DNA of 64,000 bases from Methylibium petroleiphilum PM1 (GTDB taxonomy: Bacteria; Pseudomonadota; Gammaproteobacteria; Burkholderiales; Burkholderiaceae_C). Below are positions 9,771-18,443 of this stretch, one piece after another; the first letter of the stretch is position 1, and every line of letters begins with the position of its first letter. Location: contig NC_008825.1 in NCBI RefSeq assembly GCF_000015725.1, positions 1,674,001 to 1,738,000 of the forward strand, given 5' to 3'. The position numbers and the translations under genes are program-made. The notes beneath the pieces were generated by a model that saw only the letters and a program-made list of their open reading frames with translations, made no database searches and had not been told where the DNA came from.

Positions 9771-10273
9771 GCCGCCCGGCCCTCGAATTTGCAGTTTGCG
9801 ACCTGTGCGACGAGCACAAGAACGACACCGACGGCGCCTTCCGCGTGCTGCCGCCGGTGTTCCACAGCTACGGCGGCGTCGCCAAGTTCGCCGGGCCGGT
9901 GAGCACGGTGAAGTGCTTCGAGGACAACAGCCTGGTGAAGCTCGCGCTCGACGAACCCGGCCAGGGCCGCGTGCTGGTGGTCGACGGCGGCGGCTCGCTG
10001 CGCCGCGCGCTGGTCGGCGGCAACATCGGCGCGGCCGCCGCGAAGAACGGCTGGGCCGGCGTGCTGGTGAACGGCTGCGTGCGCGACGCGGCGGAACTGG
10101 CGGCCAGCGCGGTGGGCATCCGCGCGCTGGCGCTGATGCCGCTGCCGACCGAGAAGCGCAACGAGGGCCAGCGCGACGTGGCGGTGCAGGTGCAGGGCGT
10201 GTGGGTGCGGGTGGGAGACTGGCTGTATGCCGATGAAGACGGCGTCGTCGTGATGCCGTCGCCGGCCGGTTGA
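9767..10273 (+). CDS. rraA: RraA-family protein
   Basis: 168-aa protein of the RraA / 4-hydroxy-4-methyl-2-oxoglutarate aldolase fold. The family core is clear: [20 protein letters not shown] followed by VRDAAEL, and an early CDLCDEH start typical of RraA. E. coli RraA inhibits RNase E. Related proteins with this fold are metal-dependent HMG/CHA aldolases, so the symbol shows the family, not a proven role. The start codon overlaps the stop of the Lrp-type gene, which suggests a shared operon. Confidence 0.82.
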   Translation: MSRPALEFAVCDLCDEHKNDTDGAFRVLPPVFHSYGGVAKFAGPVSTVKCFEDNSLVKLALDEPGQGRVLVVDGGGSLRRALVGGNIGAAAAKNGWAGVLVNGCVRDAAELAASAVGIRALALMPLPTEKRNEGQRDVAVQVQGVWVRVGDWLYADEDGVVVMPSPAG

Positions 10274-10304
10274 GCGCGATCGCCTGCCGCAGGGCCGCTG
10301 CCCC

Positions 10305-12905
10305 GTGACCGAGCCCAGCCCCGCGTCGCTGCTCGGACCCCGACCGCCCGCGCCCTGGCTGGGCGAGTGGTGGCCGCGCCTGCGGCCCTGGGTGCTCACG
10401 ACACTGGCCATGCTGCTGGCGGGTGCCGTGGCGCTGGCGCTGCAGGGCCTGCTGCGCGAGGTGCGCTATGCCGACGTGATGGCCGCGATGCACGCCACGC
10501 CGCCGTCGGACATCGCGTTCGCGCTGCTCGCCACCGCGGCGAGCTACCTCGCGCTGGCCGGGTATGACGCGTCGGCGCTGGTCTATGCAGGCGCCAGGGT
10601 CGGGCGCAGCACGGTGCTGCTGACCTCGTTCGTCGCCTACGCGCTGGCCAACACCATCGGCCTCGGCCCGCTTACCGGCGGCGCGGTGCGGATGCGGCTG
10701 TACGCCGCGGCCGGACTGGCGCCGCCGCAGATCGCGCGGGTGATCGCCTTCAACGCTGCCGCGTTCACGCTGGGCATCACCGCCTTCGGCGCGCTCGGGC
10801 TGCTGTGGGGGGCCGACGACGTGGCGTCGCTGCTGCACACGCGGCCAGGAGGCTTGCGCGCCGGCGCCGCGGTGCTGCTGCTGGCGCTGGCTGTCTTTCT
10901 GGTGCTGTGCCTGCGGCAGCGCACGCTGAATGTGGGCCCGCGCTGGACGCTGCGGCTGCCGTCGGCGGGCCTGGCGTTGCGCCAGCTGGTGATCTCGGCG
11001 CTCGAGCTCGGCGCGTCGGCCGCGGCACTGTGGTTCCTGCTGCCCGACGACCGCATCGCGCTGCCGACCTTCATGGCCTTCTATGCCATCGCGATCACGG
11101 CCGGCATCCTGAGCCATGTGCCAGGCGGCGTGGGCGTGTTCGAGGCGGTGATGCTGCTGGCCAGCGGCGCGCACGTGCCGACCGAGGCGATGCTGGGCGC
11201 CTTGCTGCTCTACCGCGGTCTCTACTACGTGCTGCCGCTGGTGCTCGCCACGGCGCTGCTGGCGTCCTACGAACTGCGCTCCGGCGTGGCCGCGCCGGTC
11301 GGCCGTCTGGCGGTGCGCCTCAGTCCTCGGTTGATGGCTGCGCTGACGCTGGTGGCCGGCCTGTGGCTGCTGGTCTCGGGCGTCACGCCGGTGACCGAGG
11401 ATGCGCGGCAGATCCTCGCAGCGCTCGACCTGCCGCTGCCGCTGATCGAGGCCTCGCATTTCCTCGGTAGCGTCGCCGGCCTGGGGTTGCTGCTGGTCGC
11501 GCGCGGGCTGCTGCACCGGCTCGACGCGGCCTGGTGGGCGGCGCTGGTGCTGGCGGTCGTGGCGGCGGTGCTGGCGCTGCCCAAGGGCATTGCGCTGCAC
11601 GAGGCGGCGCTGCTGTCGACGCTGGCGCTGCTGCTGCTGATCTCGCGCCGGCAGTTCGACCGCCGCTCCTCGCTGTTCGCGCAGCGTCTCGAGCCCGGGT
11701 GGCTGCTGGCGTTGGGCGGCGTGATCGCCGCCTGCGTGTGGGTGCTGTTCTTCGCCTATCAGGAGGTCGCCTACAGCAACCGGCTGTGGTGGCAGTTCGA
11801 GCTCGACGCGCATGCGCCGCGCTCGCTGCGCGCGCTGATGGGCGTGGCATTGATCGGCCTGGCGTTCGGCCTCTGGCAGTTGCTGCGCCCGCCGGCCGGC
11901 GGCGCGGCGCCGGCCACGGCCGAGGAGATCGCGCGCGCGGCGGCGGTGGTGCGGAGCAGCCCGTCGTCCGACGGCTGCTATGCGCTGGTCGGCGACAAGC
12001 ACCTGCTGTTCTCGCCGTCGGGCCGCAGCTTCCTGATGTTCGGCAAGCAGGGCCGCTCCTGGGTGTCGCTGTTCGGCCCGATGGGTGACGCGCGCGAGTG
12101 GCCCGACCTGGTGTGGCGCTTCGTCGAACTGGCGGCGGCGCATGGAGGCCGCGCGGCCTTCTACCAGGTCCGGCCGGTCGCGCTGCCGCTCTACCTGGAC
12201 TGCGGCCTGCAGGCCTTCAAGCTGGGCGAGCATGCGCACGTCACCTTGCCCGACTTCGATCTCAAGGGTGCCAAGCGCGCCAACCTGCGCTCCGGCGTGA
12301 ACCGCGGGGAGCGCGAGGGCCTGAGCTTCGAGGTGCTGCCGCCGGCGGCGGTGGGCGCGGCGCTGCCGGAACTGCACGCCGTGTCCGATGCCTGGCTCGG
12401 CCAGCAGAAGTCGCGCGAGAAGGGCTTCTCGGTCGGCCGCTTCGACGAGCGCTACCTGCAGCAACTGCCGGTCGCCGTGGTGCGGCGCGAAGGCCGCATC
12501 ATCGCTTTCGCCAACCTGCTAGCGACCGACGCGAAGGACGAGGCCAGCATCGATTTGATGCGCCACCTGCCGGAGTCGCCGCCCGGCACGATGGACTTCC
12601 TGTTCGCCAAGATCATGCTGTACCTGCAGGCCCAGGGCTACCAGCGCTTCGGCCTGGGCATGTCGCCGATGGCCGGCATGGCCGAACGGCGCCGCGCGCC
12701 GCGCTGGCAGCGGCTGGGGCGGCTGCTGTTCGAGCACGGCGAGCGCTTCTACAACTTCCGCGGCCTGCACAGGTTCAAGGACAAGTTCGAGCCGGTCTGG
12801 GAGGCGCGCTACCTAGCCGCACCCGGCGGCGTGGCGCCGCTGTTCGTGCTGGTCGACGTGGCCGCATTGATTGGCGGCGGCGTCAAGGGCGTGATCGCCA
12901 AATGA
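10305..12905 (+). CDS. mprF: Bifunctional lysyl-phosphatidylglycerol synthase/flippase (MprF/LpiA type)
   Basis: 866-aa inner-membrane protein. About 500 N-terminal residues form a multi-pass flippase region with the conserved LTGGAVRMRLYAAAGL, the GILSHVPGGVGVFEAVML helix and ALLLYRGLYYVLPL. The soluble C-terminal half is a GNAT-like DUF2156 domain that transfers lysine (or alanine) from aminoacyl-tRNA to phosphatidylglycerol (SPSGRSFLMFGKQGRSWVSL, GMSPMAGM, FRGLHRFKDKFEPVWEARYL). This lowers the surface negative charge and gives acid and cationic-peptide tolerance. GTG start at 10305. Its stop overlaps the acvB start by four bases, matching the lpiA-acvB operon of rhizobia and Agrobacterium. 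Confidence 0.92.
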   Translation: MTEPSPASLLGPRPPAPWLGEWWPRLRPWVLTTLAMLLAGAVALALQGLLREVRYADVMAAMHATPPSDIAFALLATAASYLALAGYDASALVYAGARVGRSTVLLTSFVAYALANTIGLGPLTGGAVRMRLYAAAGLAPPQIARVIAFNAAAFTLGITAFGALGLLWGADDVASLLHTRPGGLRAGAAVLLLALAVFLVLCLRQRTLNVGPRWTLRLPSAGLALRQLVISALELGASAAALWFLLPDDRIALPTFMAFYAIAITAGILSHVPGGVGVFEAVMLLASGAHVPTEAMLGALLLYRGLYYVLPLVLATALLASYELRSGVAAPVGRLAVRLSPRLMAALTLVAGLWLLVSGVTPVTEDARQILAALDLPLPLIEASHFLGSVAGLGLLLVARGLLHRLDAAWWAALVLAVVAAVLALPKGIALHEAALLSTLALLLLISRRQFDRRSSLFAQRLEPGWLLALGGVIAACVWVLFFAYQEVAYSNRLWWQFELDAHAPRSLRALMGVALIGLAFGLWQLLRPPAGGAAPATAEEIARAAAVVRSSPSSDGCYALVGDKHLLFSPSGRSFLMFGKQGRSWVSLFGPMGDAREWPDLVWRFVELAAAHGGRAAFYQVRPVALPLYLDCGLQAFKLGEHAHVTLPDFDLKGAKRANLRSGVNRGEREGLSFEVLPPAAVGAALPELHAVSDAWLGQQKSREKGFSVGRFDERYLQQLPVAVVRREGRIIAFANLLATDAKDEASIDLMRHLPESPPGTMDFLFAKIMLYLQAQGYQRFGLGMSPMAGMAERRRAPRWQRLGRLLFEHGERFYNFRGLHRFKDKFEPVWEARYLAAPGGVAPLFVLVDVAALIGGGVKGVIAK

Positions 12906-14383
12906 GCGTGGCGCGCGCACCCGCACCCGCACTCGCGTTCGCGGTGGCGCTGGCTGCCGCGGGCATGGCGTCGGTGGCGGCACCGGCCCGTCCGGCGCCG
13001 CCGGCGTCGGCACCGTTGCAGAAGCCGGCCGCCGCGGCCGCGCAGACGGTGTCGCACGGCCTGTTCACCGGCGTGCAGGTCTTTCGGCCCGCGGGCGAGG
13101 TGAAGCAGTTCGTGCTGCTGCTGGCCGACGAGGCCGGGCCCGACGCGACCGAGCGGCAACTGGCGCAGTCCATGACGAAGGCCGGCGCCCTGGTGGCGGC
13201 CGTGCCGCTGGCGCCGTTCCATCGCCGGCTCGAGGCGCAGGGCGGCAGCTGCCTGTACGCGGCGGGCGCCTTCGAGAACCTGGCCCACCAGGTGCAGGCC
13301 ATCGAGAAGCTGCCGACCTACCTGGAGCCGATGCTGGTCGGTGCCGGCGCATCTCGAGCCGCCTTCGCCTACGGGGTGATGGCGCAGGCGCCGGCCGGCA
13401 GCTTCGTGTCGGCGCTGTCGCTGGGCTTCTGCCCGCGCCTGGACGACAGGACCCCGCTGTGCGCCACCAACGCGCTGCGCTGGCAGGCGGCGACCGGTGG
13501 TCGCGGCGTGGAACTGCAACCGGCGACGCAGGCGGTCGCGCCCTGGGCGGCGGTGCAGAGCGGCAGCGAGACCGCCGCCTGCAGCGCGAGCACGGCCCAG
13601 GCCTTCGTCGCGCGCGTCCCGCAGGCCCGTTGGGTGCCGCTGCCGTCGGGCGCGCCGGCCGCCACGACAGGCAACGATGGCACCGCGGGCTTTGACGCGG
13701 CCTATGCGCGCCTGGCCACCCACCGCGTGTCGCTCGGCGCGCCACCGGCCCAGCTGGCCGACCTGCCGATCGTCGAGGTGCCGGCGACGGCGGCGGCCGG
13801 CAGCGACGCGGGCAACGCTCGGCGCTTCGCGGTGCTGTTGTCGGGGGACGGCGGCTGGGCCGGGATCGACAAGAGCATTGCCGCCGCGCTGGCGAAGCAG
13901 GGCGTTCCGGTGGCCGGTTTCGATTCGCTGCGCTACTTCTGGAGCGCGCGCACGCCCGAGGGCCTGGCCGCCGACCTCGACCGTCTGATCCGCTACTACG
14001 CCGCACGCTGGCAGCGCAGCGAGGTGCTGCTGATCGGCTACTCGCAGGGCGCCGACGTGCTGCCCTTCGCGATCAACCGACTGCCGGCCCGCACGCGCGC
14101 CAGCGTGCAACTGACGGCGCTGCTCGGCCTGGGCCAGAAGGCAGCGTTCGAGTTCCACGTGACCCACTGGATCGGCGCCAGCGGCGACCGCCCGATCGCC
14201 CCCGAGGCCCAGAAGCTGTCGGCCGCGGGCACGCTGTGCATCCACGGCAGCGACGAGCGCGATTCGCTGTGCCCCCAGCTCGCACCGAAGCACGTGCGCG
14301 CGCTCGTGCTGCCGGGCGGGCACCACTTCGGCGGCGACTATGACGCGCTGGCCGGCCGGATCCTGGAGGCGGTGCCGCGCTGA
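12902..14383 (+). CDS. acvB: AcvB/VirJ-family periplasmic serine esterase
   Basis: 493-aa exported protein with an Ala-rich N-terminal signal sequence (ALAFAVALAAAGMASVAAPA). The C-terminal VirJ-like alpha/beta-hydrolase domain has the nucleophile elbow LLIGYSQGADVLPF and a late His in PGGHHFGGDYD. In Agrobacterium and Rhizobium, AcvB homologues hydrolyse lysyl-phosphatidylglycerol and are encoded right after lpiA/mprF, as here. The pair therefore probably makes and then breaks down aminoacylated PG. The ATG overlaps the mprF stop (ATGA). Confidence 0.85.
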   Translation: MSVARAPAPALAFAVALAAAGMASVAAPARPAPPASAPLQKPAAAAAQTVSHGLFTGVQVFRPAGEVKQFVLLLADEAGPDATERQLAQSMTKAGALVAAVPLAPFHRRLEAQGGSCLYAAGAFENLAHQVQAIEKLPTYLEPMLVGAGASRAAFAYGVMAQAPAGSFVSALSLGFCPRLDDRTPLCATNALRWQAATGGRGVELQPATQAVAPWAAVQSGSETAACSASTAQAFVARVPQARWVPLPSGAPAATTGNDGTAGFDAAYARLATHRVSLGAPPAQLADLPIVEVPATAAAGSDAGNARRFAVLLSGDGGWAGIDKSIAAALAKQGVPVAGFDSLRYFWSARTPEGLAADLDRLIRYYAARWQRSEVLLIGYSQGADVLPFAINRLPARTRASVQLTALLGLGQKAAFEFHVTHWIGASGDRPIAPEAQKLSAAGTLCIHGSDERDSLCPQLAPKHVRALVLPGGHHFGGDYDALAGRILEAVPR

Positions 14384-14430
14384 ACGAGTGCCGGTGCGGG
14401 ATGGTGAGTCGGTGCCGGACGACGGGCCTT

Positions 14431-15069
14431 TCACGCCCGCCCGGCCAGCTCCCGCAATACCTGCTCGAACACCTCGACCGGCTGGCCGCCTTGAACCAGG
14501 TGCCGGCCGTCGATGACGATCGAGGGCACCGAATGGATGCCACGGTCGAGCCAGAGCTGCTCCTGTTCGCGCACTTCGGCGGCAAACTCGTCCGACGCCA
14601 GCAGAGCCTGCGCGCGCTGCGGGTCGAGCCCCGCCTCGCCCGCCACGCTCACCAGCAGGCCGGGGTCGGCGACGTTCTCGCCGTCGGTGAAGTAGGCGCG
14701 CAGCAGTGCGTGCTTCAGTTCGCGCTGGCGGCCTTCGAGGCCGGCCCAGTGCAGCAGCCGGTGGGCGTCGAAGGTGTTGTAGGTGCGGCTTCGGCGGCCG
14801 AAGCGGAAGCCCACGGTCTCACCACGCAGGCGGATCATCTCGGAGTTACGCGCGCAGTCCTCCGGTGTGATGCCGTACTTGCGCGTGAGGTGGGCCACGA
14901 TCTCCTCGCCTTCGGGCGGCATCTGCGGGTTCAGCTCGAAGGGCTGGACATGCAGCTCGACGGACAGCTCGCCGTCCAGGCGCTGGATGGCCTGCTCCAG
15001 CGCGTTCAGGCCGATGGCGCACCAGGGGCAGACCACATCGGACACGAAATCGATCTTCATCCTCTTCAT
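14431..15069 (-). CDS. DsbA-family oxidoreductase (FrnE-like)
   Basis: 212-aa thioredoxin-fold protein of the DsbA/FrnE group. The active-site motif is CPWC in DFVSDVVCPWCAIGLNAL. Other marks are HVQPFELNPQMPPEG and the family-typical FNTFDAHRLLHWA-like stretch YNTFDAHRLLHWA. There is no signal peptide, so it is probably cytoplasmic, like FrnE and 2-hydroxychromene-2-carboxylate isomerase relatives. Likely a dithiol oxidoreductase or isomerase in stress response; substrate unknown. Starts are possible at 15069 or 15060. Confidence 0.84.
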   Translation of the reverse strand: MKRMKIDFVSDVVCPWCAIGLNALEQAIQRLDGELSVELHVQPFELNPQMPPEGEEIVAHLTRKYGITPEDCARNSEMIRLRGETVGFRFGRRSRTYNTFDAHRLLHWAGLEGRQRELKHALLRAYFTDGENVADPGLLVSVAGEAGLDPQRAQALLASDEFAAEVREQEQLWLDRGIHSVPSIVIDGRHLVQGGQPVEVFEQVLRELAGRA

Positions 15070-15093
15070 GGAGGATCAGTCTAGCGGCGAAGC

Positions 15094-15118
15094 CCGGGCT
15101 GCGGCGCCGCAGGCCCGG
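15094..15118. terminator. Palindrome after phaZ, possible terminator
   Basis: A 25-bp near-perfect palindrome, arms CCGGGC-TGCGGC and GCCGCA-GGCCCGG, lies between the phaZ stop and the DsbA-like gene start. It has no U-run on either strand. It could stop transcription with Rho or simply protect the phaZ mRNA 3' end. Confidence 0.35.
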
Positions 15119-15127
15119 AACGGGCCG

Positions 15128-16348
15128 TCACTGGCTCACGTGGATCAGCTCGCGCACCCGTGGGTAGATCTGCTGCTGCCAGCGCCGGCCGCTGAACACG
15201 CCGTAGTGGCCCACGCCGAGCTGCACGTGGTGGGTCTTGCGGAAGGGGGCGAGGCCACCGCACAGGTCGTGCGCGGCGACGGTCTGGCCGATCGAGCAGA
15301 TGTCGTCGCGCTCGCCCTCGACGGTGAAGAGCGCGGTGCGGCGGATCGCTCGGGTGTCGACGGTGCGGCCGCGGTAGTTCAGGTCGCCCTGCGCCAGCGC
15401 GTAGTCCTGGAACACCAGTTTCACGGTCTCCAGATAGAACTCGGCGGCCAGGTCGTTGACGGCGAAGTACTCCTCGTAGAACTGCCGCGTGGCCTCGGCC
15501 TTCTCGATGTCGCCGGTGGCGATGTGGTGGTACAGGTCGGCGAAGGCCTTGCGGTGCCGGTCCGGGTTCATGCTCATGAAGGCGGTGAGCTGCAGGAAGC
15601 CGGGGTACACGCGCCGCATCGCGCCGGCATAGCGCAGCGGCACGTCGTGTACCAGGTTCTTCTCGAACCACTCGATCGGCTTGCTGGTCGCGAGCTTGTT
15701 CACCTCGGTCGGGTTGATGCGGCAGTCGATCGGGCCGGCCATCAGCGACATGCTGCGCGGCTGCGCCGGGTTGTCGTCCTCGCTCATCAGCGCCACCGCG
15801 GCCAGCGCCGGCACGCAGGGCTGGCAGATCGCCATCAGGTGCGAGCCGGGGCCTATGGTCTCCAGGAACAGGATCAGGTGGTCGATGTACTCGTCCAGGC
15901 CGAACGGCCCCTCGGCCAGCGGCACATGGCGGGCGTTGTGCCAGTCGGTGATGTAGACGTCGTGGTCGGCCATCATCGTGCGCACCGTGTCGCGCAGCAG
16001 CGTGGCGAAGTGGCCCGACAGCGGCGCGGCGATCAGCACGCGCGGCTGGTCGGCCGGAGCGTCCTCGCGCACGAAGCGCAGCAGGGTGGCGAAGGGCGTG
16101 CTGGTCACCACCTCCTCGCGCACCTTCAGCTCGCGCTCGCCGACCCGCACGGAGCTGATGCGGAACTCGGGCCGCTGGTGCGTCAGCCTGGCGAGCGAGA
16201 ACACCTCGCAGGCGGCAGCCAGCTTGCGCACCGCCGGCAGCTGCTTCAGGACGAACCACTCGTGGCTGAGGTAGCTCGCTGCGGTACTGGCCGCCGTCTG
16301 GAGCGGCGCCAGCAGATCGGTGTGGTTCTGGTAGGCCTGGTACATCAT
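15128..16348 (-). CDS. phaZ: Intracellular polyhydroxyalkanoate depolymerase
   Basis: 406-aa enzyme that mobilises stored poly(3-hydroxybutyrate) granules. It is of the intracellular PhaZ type: the nucleophile position sits in LMAICQPCVPALAA, where a Cys takes the place of the usual lipase-box Ser, as known in Ralstonia PhaZa1. Other family segments are VYITDWHNARHVPL, ERDDICSIGQT with a catalytic Asp region, and the terminal His in HVQLGVGHYGVFSG. Start chosen at the ATGATG pair (16348). It fits with bdhA at 27.5 kb, which processes the 3-hydroxybutyrate released. Confidence 0.93.
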   Translation of the reverse strand: MMYQAYQNHTDLLAPLQTAASTAASYLSHEWFVLKQLPAVRKLAAACEVFSLARLTHQRPEFRISSVRVGERELKVREEVVTSTPFATLLRFVREDAPADQPRVLIAAPLSGHFATLLRDTVRTMMADHDVYITDWHNARHVPLAEGPFGLDEYIDHLILFLETIGPGSHLMAICQPCVPALAAVALMSEDDNPAQPRSMSLMAGPIDCRINPTEVNKLATSKPIEWFEKNLVHDVPLRYAGAMRRVYPGFLQLTAFMSMNPDRHRKAFADLYHHIATGDIEKAEATRQFYEEYFAVNDLAAEFYLETVKLVFQDYALAQGDLNYRGRTVDTRAIRRTALFTVEGERDDICSIGQTVAAHDLCGGLAPFRKTHHVQLGVGHYGVFSGRRWQQQIYPRVRELIHVSQ

Positions 16349-16480
16349 GGGCTGCCTCATCCCCCGTCGACAGGCGGGGTCATGCAAGGCACCGCAGGCA
16401 AGTTGCAGGCCATGCGGAGTCGCCGCCCCAGGCTGGCACAGCGATTGCGGGAGGGAGTGCACCTGGAGGACGGATGCACC

Positions 16481-17140
16481 ATGGCCAAGGCCACGCTCAC
16501 GATCAGCAGCAAGAACTATTCGTCGTGGTCCCTGCGCGGCTGGCTGCTCGCGCGCTTCGCGGGGCTGGACTTCAGCGAGCACGTCCTGCCGCCCGACGAT
16601 CCGGGCGTGAAGGCCGAGATCCTGCTGCTGGCGCCTTCGATCCTGGTGCCGCGGCTGCGCCACGACAAGGTCGACGTGTGGGACACGCTGGCGATCGCCG
16701 AGTACCTGCACGAGATCAAGCCCAAGGCCGGGCTGCTGCCGGCCGATCGTGCGGCGCGCGCGCACTGCCGGGCCGTCTGCGGCGAGATGCACTCGGGCTT
16801 CAGCTCGCTGCGCTCGGCGCTGCCGATGAACCTGAAGGGCAGCTTCCCGGGCTACAAGGTGTGGAGCCGGGCGCAGTCGGACATCGAGCGCGTGGTCGAG
16901 ATCTGGTCGGACTGCCTGAAGCGCTACGGCGGTCCATGGCTGTTCGGTGAGCACCGCACGATGGCCGATGCGATGTACGCGCCGGTGGTCACGCGGCTCA
17001 AGACCTACGACGTGCGCATCAGCGACCGCGCCTGCATCGAGTACTGCCTGCGGGTGATGTCGATGCCCGAGATGCAGGAATGGATCGCGGCCGCGAAGAC
17101 CGAGCCGGAGTCGATGGAGGAACTCGAAGTCGAGTTCTGA
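16481..17140 (+). CDS. Glutathione S-transferase family protein
   Basis: 219-aa protein with the two-domain GST fold. The N-terminal thioredoxin-like part is LTISSKNYSSWSLRGWLLAR, with conserved Ser residues and the ILVPRLRHDKVDVWDTLAIA stretch (cis-Pro plus the VWDTLAIAEYL glutathione-binding equivalent). The C-terminal helical domain has WLFGEHRTMADAMYAPVVTR, the GST C-domain Asp motif. This subgroup (MAKATLTISSKNYSSWS) is common in proteobacteria and its substrate is unknown. A GGAGG site precedes the ATG. The gene diverges from phaZ. Confidence 0.85.
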   Translation: MAKATLTISSKNYSSWSLRGWLLARFAGLDFSEHVLPPDDPGVKAEILLLAPSILVPRLRHDKVDVWDTLAIAEYLHEIKPKAGLLPADRAARAHCRAVCGEMHSGFSSLRSALPMNLKGSFPGYKVWSRAQSDIERVVEIWSDCLKRYGGPWLFGEHRTMADAMYAPVVTRLKTYDVRISDRACIEYCLRVMSMPEMQEWIAAAKTEPESMEELEVEF

Positions 17141-17203
17141 CCGCCCGCCGTCACCGACGGCCCGCTCCCGCCCTGGTGGGGGACGGAAACGGGCCCGGCG
17201 TTC

Positions 17204-17626
17204 TCAGAACCAGGCCTTGGGCGCCGGGATATCGCAGACCGGATCGACGTCGATGGTCTTGAAGTCGGCCGGGCCGACCACTTCCAGGTACTCCATGTCG
17301 GGCGAGTAGTCGAACAGGAAGTGGCGGACGCCCGGGCGCTGGTGCACGCAGTCGCCGGCAGAGACCAGCGTCTCCTGGTCCTCGTACATGAACTTCGCCC
17401 AGCCCCTGAGCATGATCACGATGTGGAACTCCGCCTCATGGCGGTGCCACCCCGTGCCTTTCTCCGGTGCATTGTTCGCGATCACCAGCTGCGCGATCAC
17501 CTTGCCGTTGGTGGCCTCGGCGATGCCCAGATCGCGGTAGAGGAAGAAATCGCGCAAGCCGTCGCTGCGGAAGTGGGTGTCGGTCGGCTTGACGTGGGAG
17601 AACTTCGTGGCGGTGCGATCGAGCAT
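17204..17626 (-). CDS. Cupin-domain protein
   Basis: 140-aa single-domain cupin. Metal-binding motif 1 is seen in GTGWHRHEAEFHIVIMLRGW and motif 2 in VSAGDCVHQRPGVRHFLFDY. The rest of the protein (YLEVVGPADFKTIDVDP) matches small cupins annotated near catabolic or stress genes. The ATG at 17626 has GGAGGG upstream. No substrate can be inferred. It sits tail to tail with the GST gene and 91 bp after serB in the same direction. Confidence 0.78.
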   Translation of the reverse strand: MLDRTATKFSHVKPTDTHFRSDGLRDFFLYRDLGIAEATNGKVIAQLVIANNAPEKGTGWHRHEAEFHIVIMLRGWAKFMYEDQETLVSAGDCVHQRPGVRHFLFDYSPDMEYLEVVGPADFKTIDVDPVCDIPAPKAWF

Positions 17627-17717
17627 GGCGGGGCCCTCCGGGGTTGGTAATGGATTGCTGCTATGCACAAACCATTCCTGCCGGAGCGATCCGGCCTGCC
17701 CCGGGACAGGGCAGCGC

Positions 17718-18443
17718 TCAGTGCGGCGACATCACCTCGAGCAGACGGTCCAGCCCGCCCTGCTCGATCGATACCATCGCCTGCGCCCGCACCGCGGGCT
17801 TCGCGTGGTAGGCCACCGACAGGCCGGCAGCGCCCATCATCGGCAGGTCGTTGGCGCCGTCGCCCATGGCGATCGCGCGCGAGGGCGCGATGCCCAGCTG
17901 CGCACAGGTGGCGAGCAGCATCTTCCGCTTCTCCTCGCCATCGCAGATGTCGCCCCAGTCCTGGTCGACCATCCGGCCAGTGAGGGCGCCGTCGGCCACC
18001 TCGAGCACGTTGCTGCGGGTGAAGTCGAGGCCCAGCCGGTCGCGCACGTGGTCGCTGAAGAAGGTGAAGCCGCCCGAGACCAGCAGCGTCCTCAGGCCCG
18101 CGGCCCGGCAGGCGCGCACCAGCGTCTCGGCGCCGGGGTTGAGCTGCAGGCGCTGGGAGAGCACCTGCTGCATCGCCGTCACCGGCACGCCCTTCAGCAG
18201 TGCCACGCGCCGTCGCAGGCTGTCCTTGTAGTCGGCGATCTCGCCGCGCATCGCGGCCTCGGTGATGGCCGCGACCTCGGCCTTGCGACCGGCCGCGTCG
18301 GCGATCTCGTCGACGCACTCGATGTTGATCAGCGTCGAGTCCATGTCGAAGGCGATCAGGCCGAAGTCCGGCAGCTTCAGGGGTGGCGCGATGCCCCGCA
18401 CGGTCAATCCCGGGGCGAACTCGGTCGGTGGCGTCATGCTCAT
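17718..18443 (-). CDS. serB: Phosphoserine phosphatase
   Basis: 241-aa HAD phosphatase giving L-serine from phosphoserine, the last step of serine synthesis. Motif I FDMDSTLI carries the nucleophile Asp and the acid/base Asp; ECVDEIAD follows as in SerB. Motif II is LLVSGGFTFF; motif IV is AMGDGANDLPMM. The protein is of the short form without an N-terminal ACT domain. Its start overlaps the mfd stop (ATGA), so it is coupled to mfd. An alternative ATG lies two codons in, at 18437. Confidence 0.94.
   Translation of the reverse strand: MSMTPPTEFAPGLTVRGIAPPLKLPDFGLIAFDMDSTLINIECVDEIADAAGRKAEVAAITEAAMRGEIADYKDSLRRRVALLKGVPVTAMQQVLSQRLQLNPGAETLVRACRAAGLRTLLVSGGFTFFSDHVRDRLGLDFTRSNVLEVADGALTGRMVDQDWGDICDGEEKRKMLLATCAQLGIAPSRAIAMGDGANDLPMMGAAGLSVAYHAKPAVRAQAMVSIEQGGLDRLLEVMSPH

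Noticed and set aside
9267-12464. Long minus-strand open frame opposite the Lrp, RraA and mprF genes
   Set aside because: Low-complexity His/Gln/Arg protein, no motifs; the plus-strand genes are clear.
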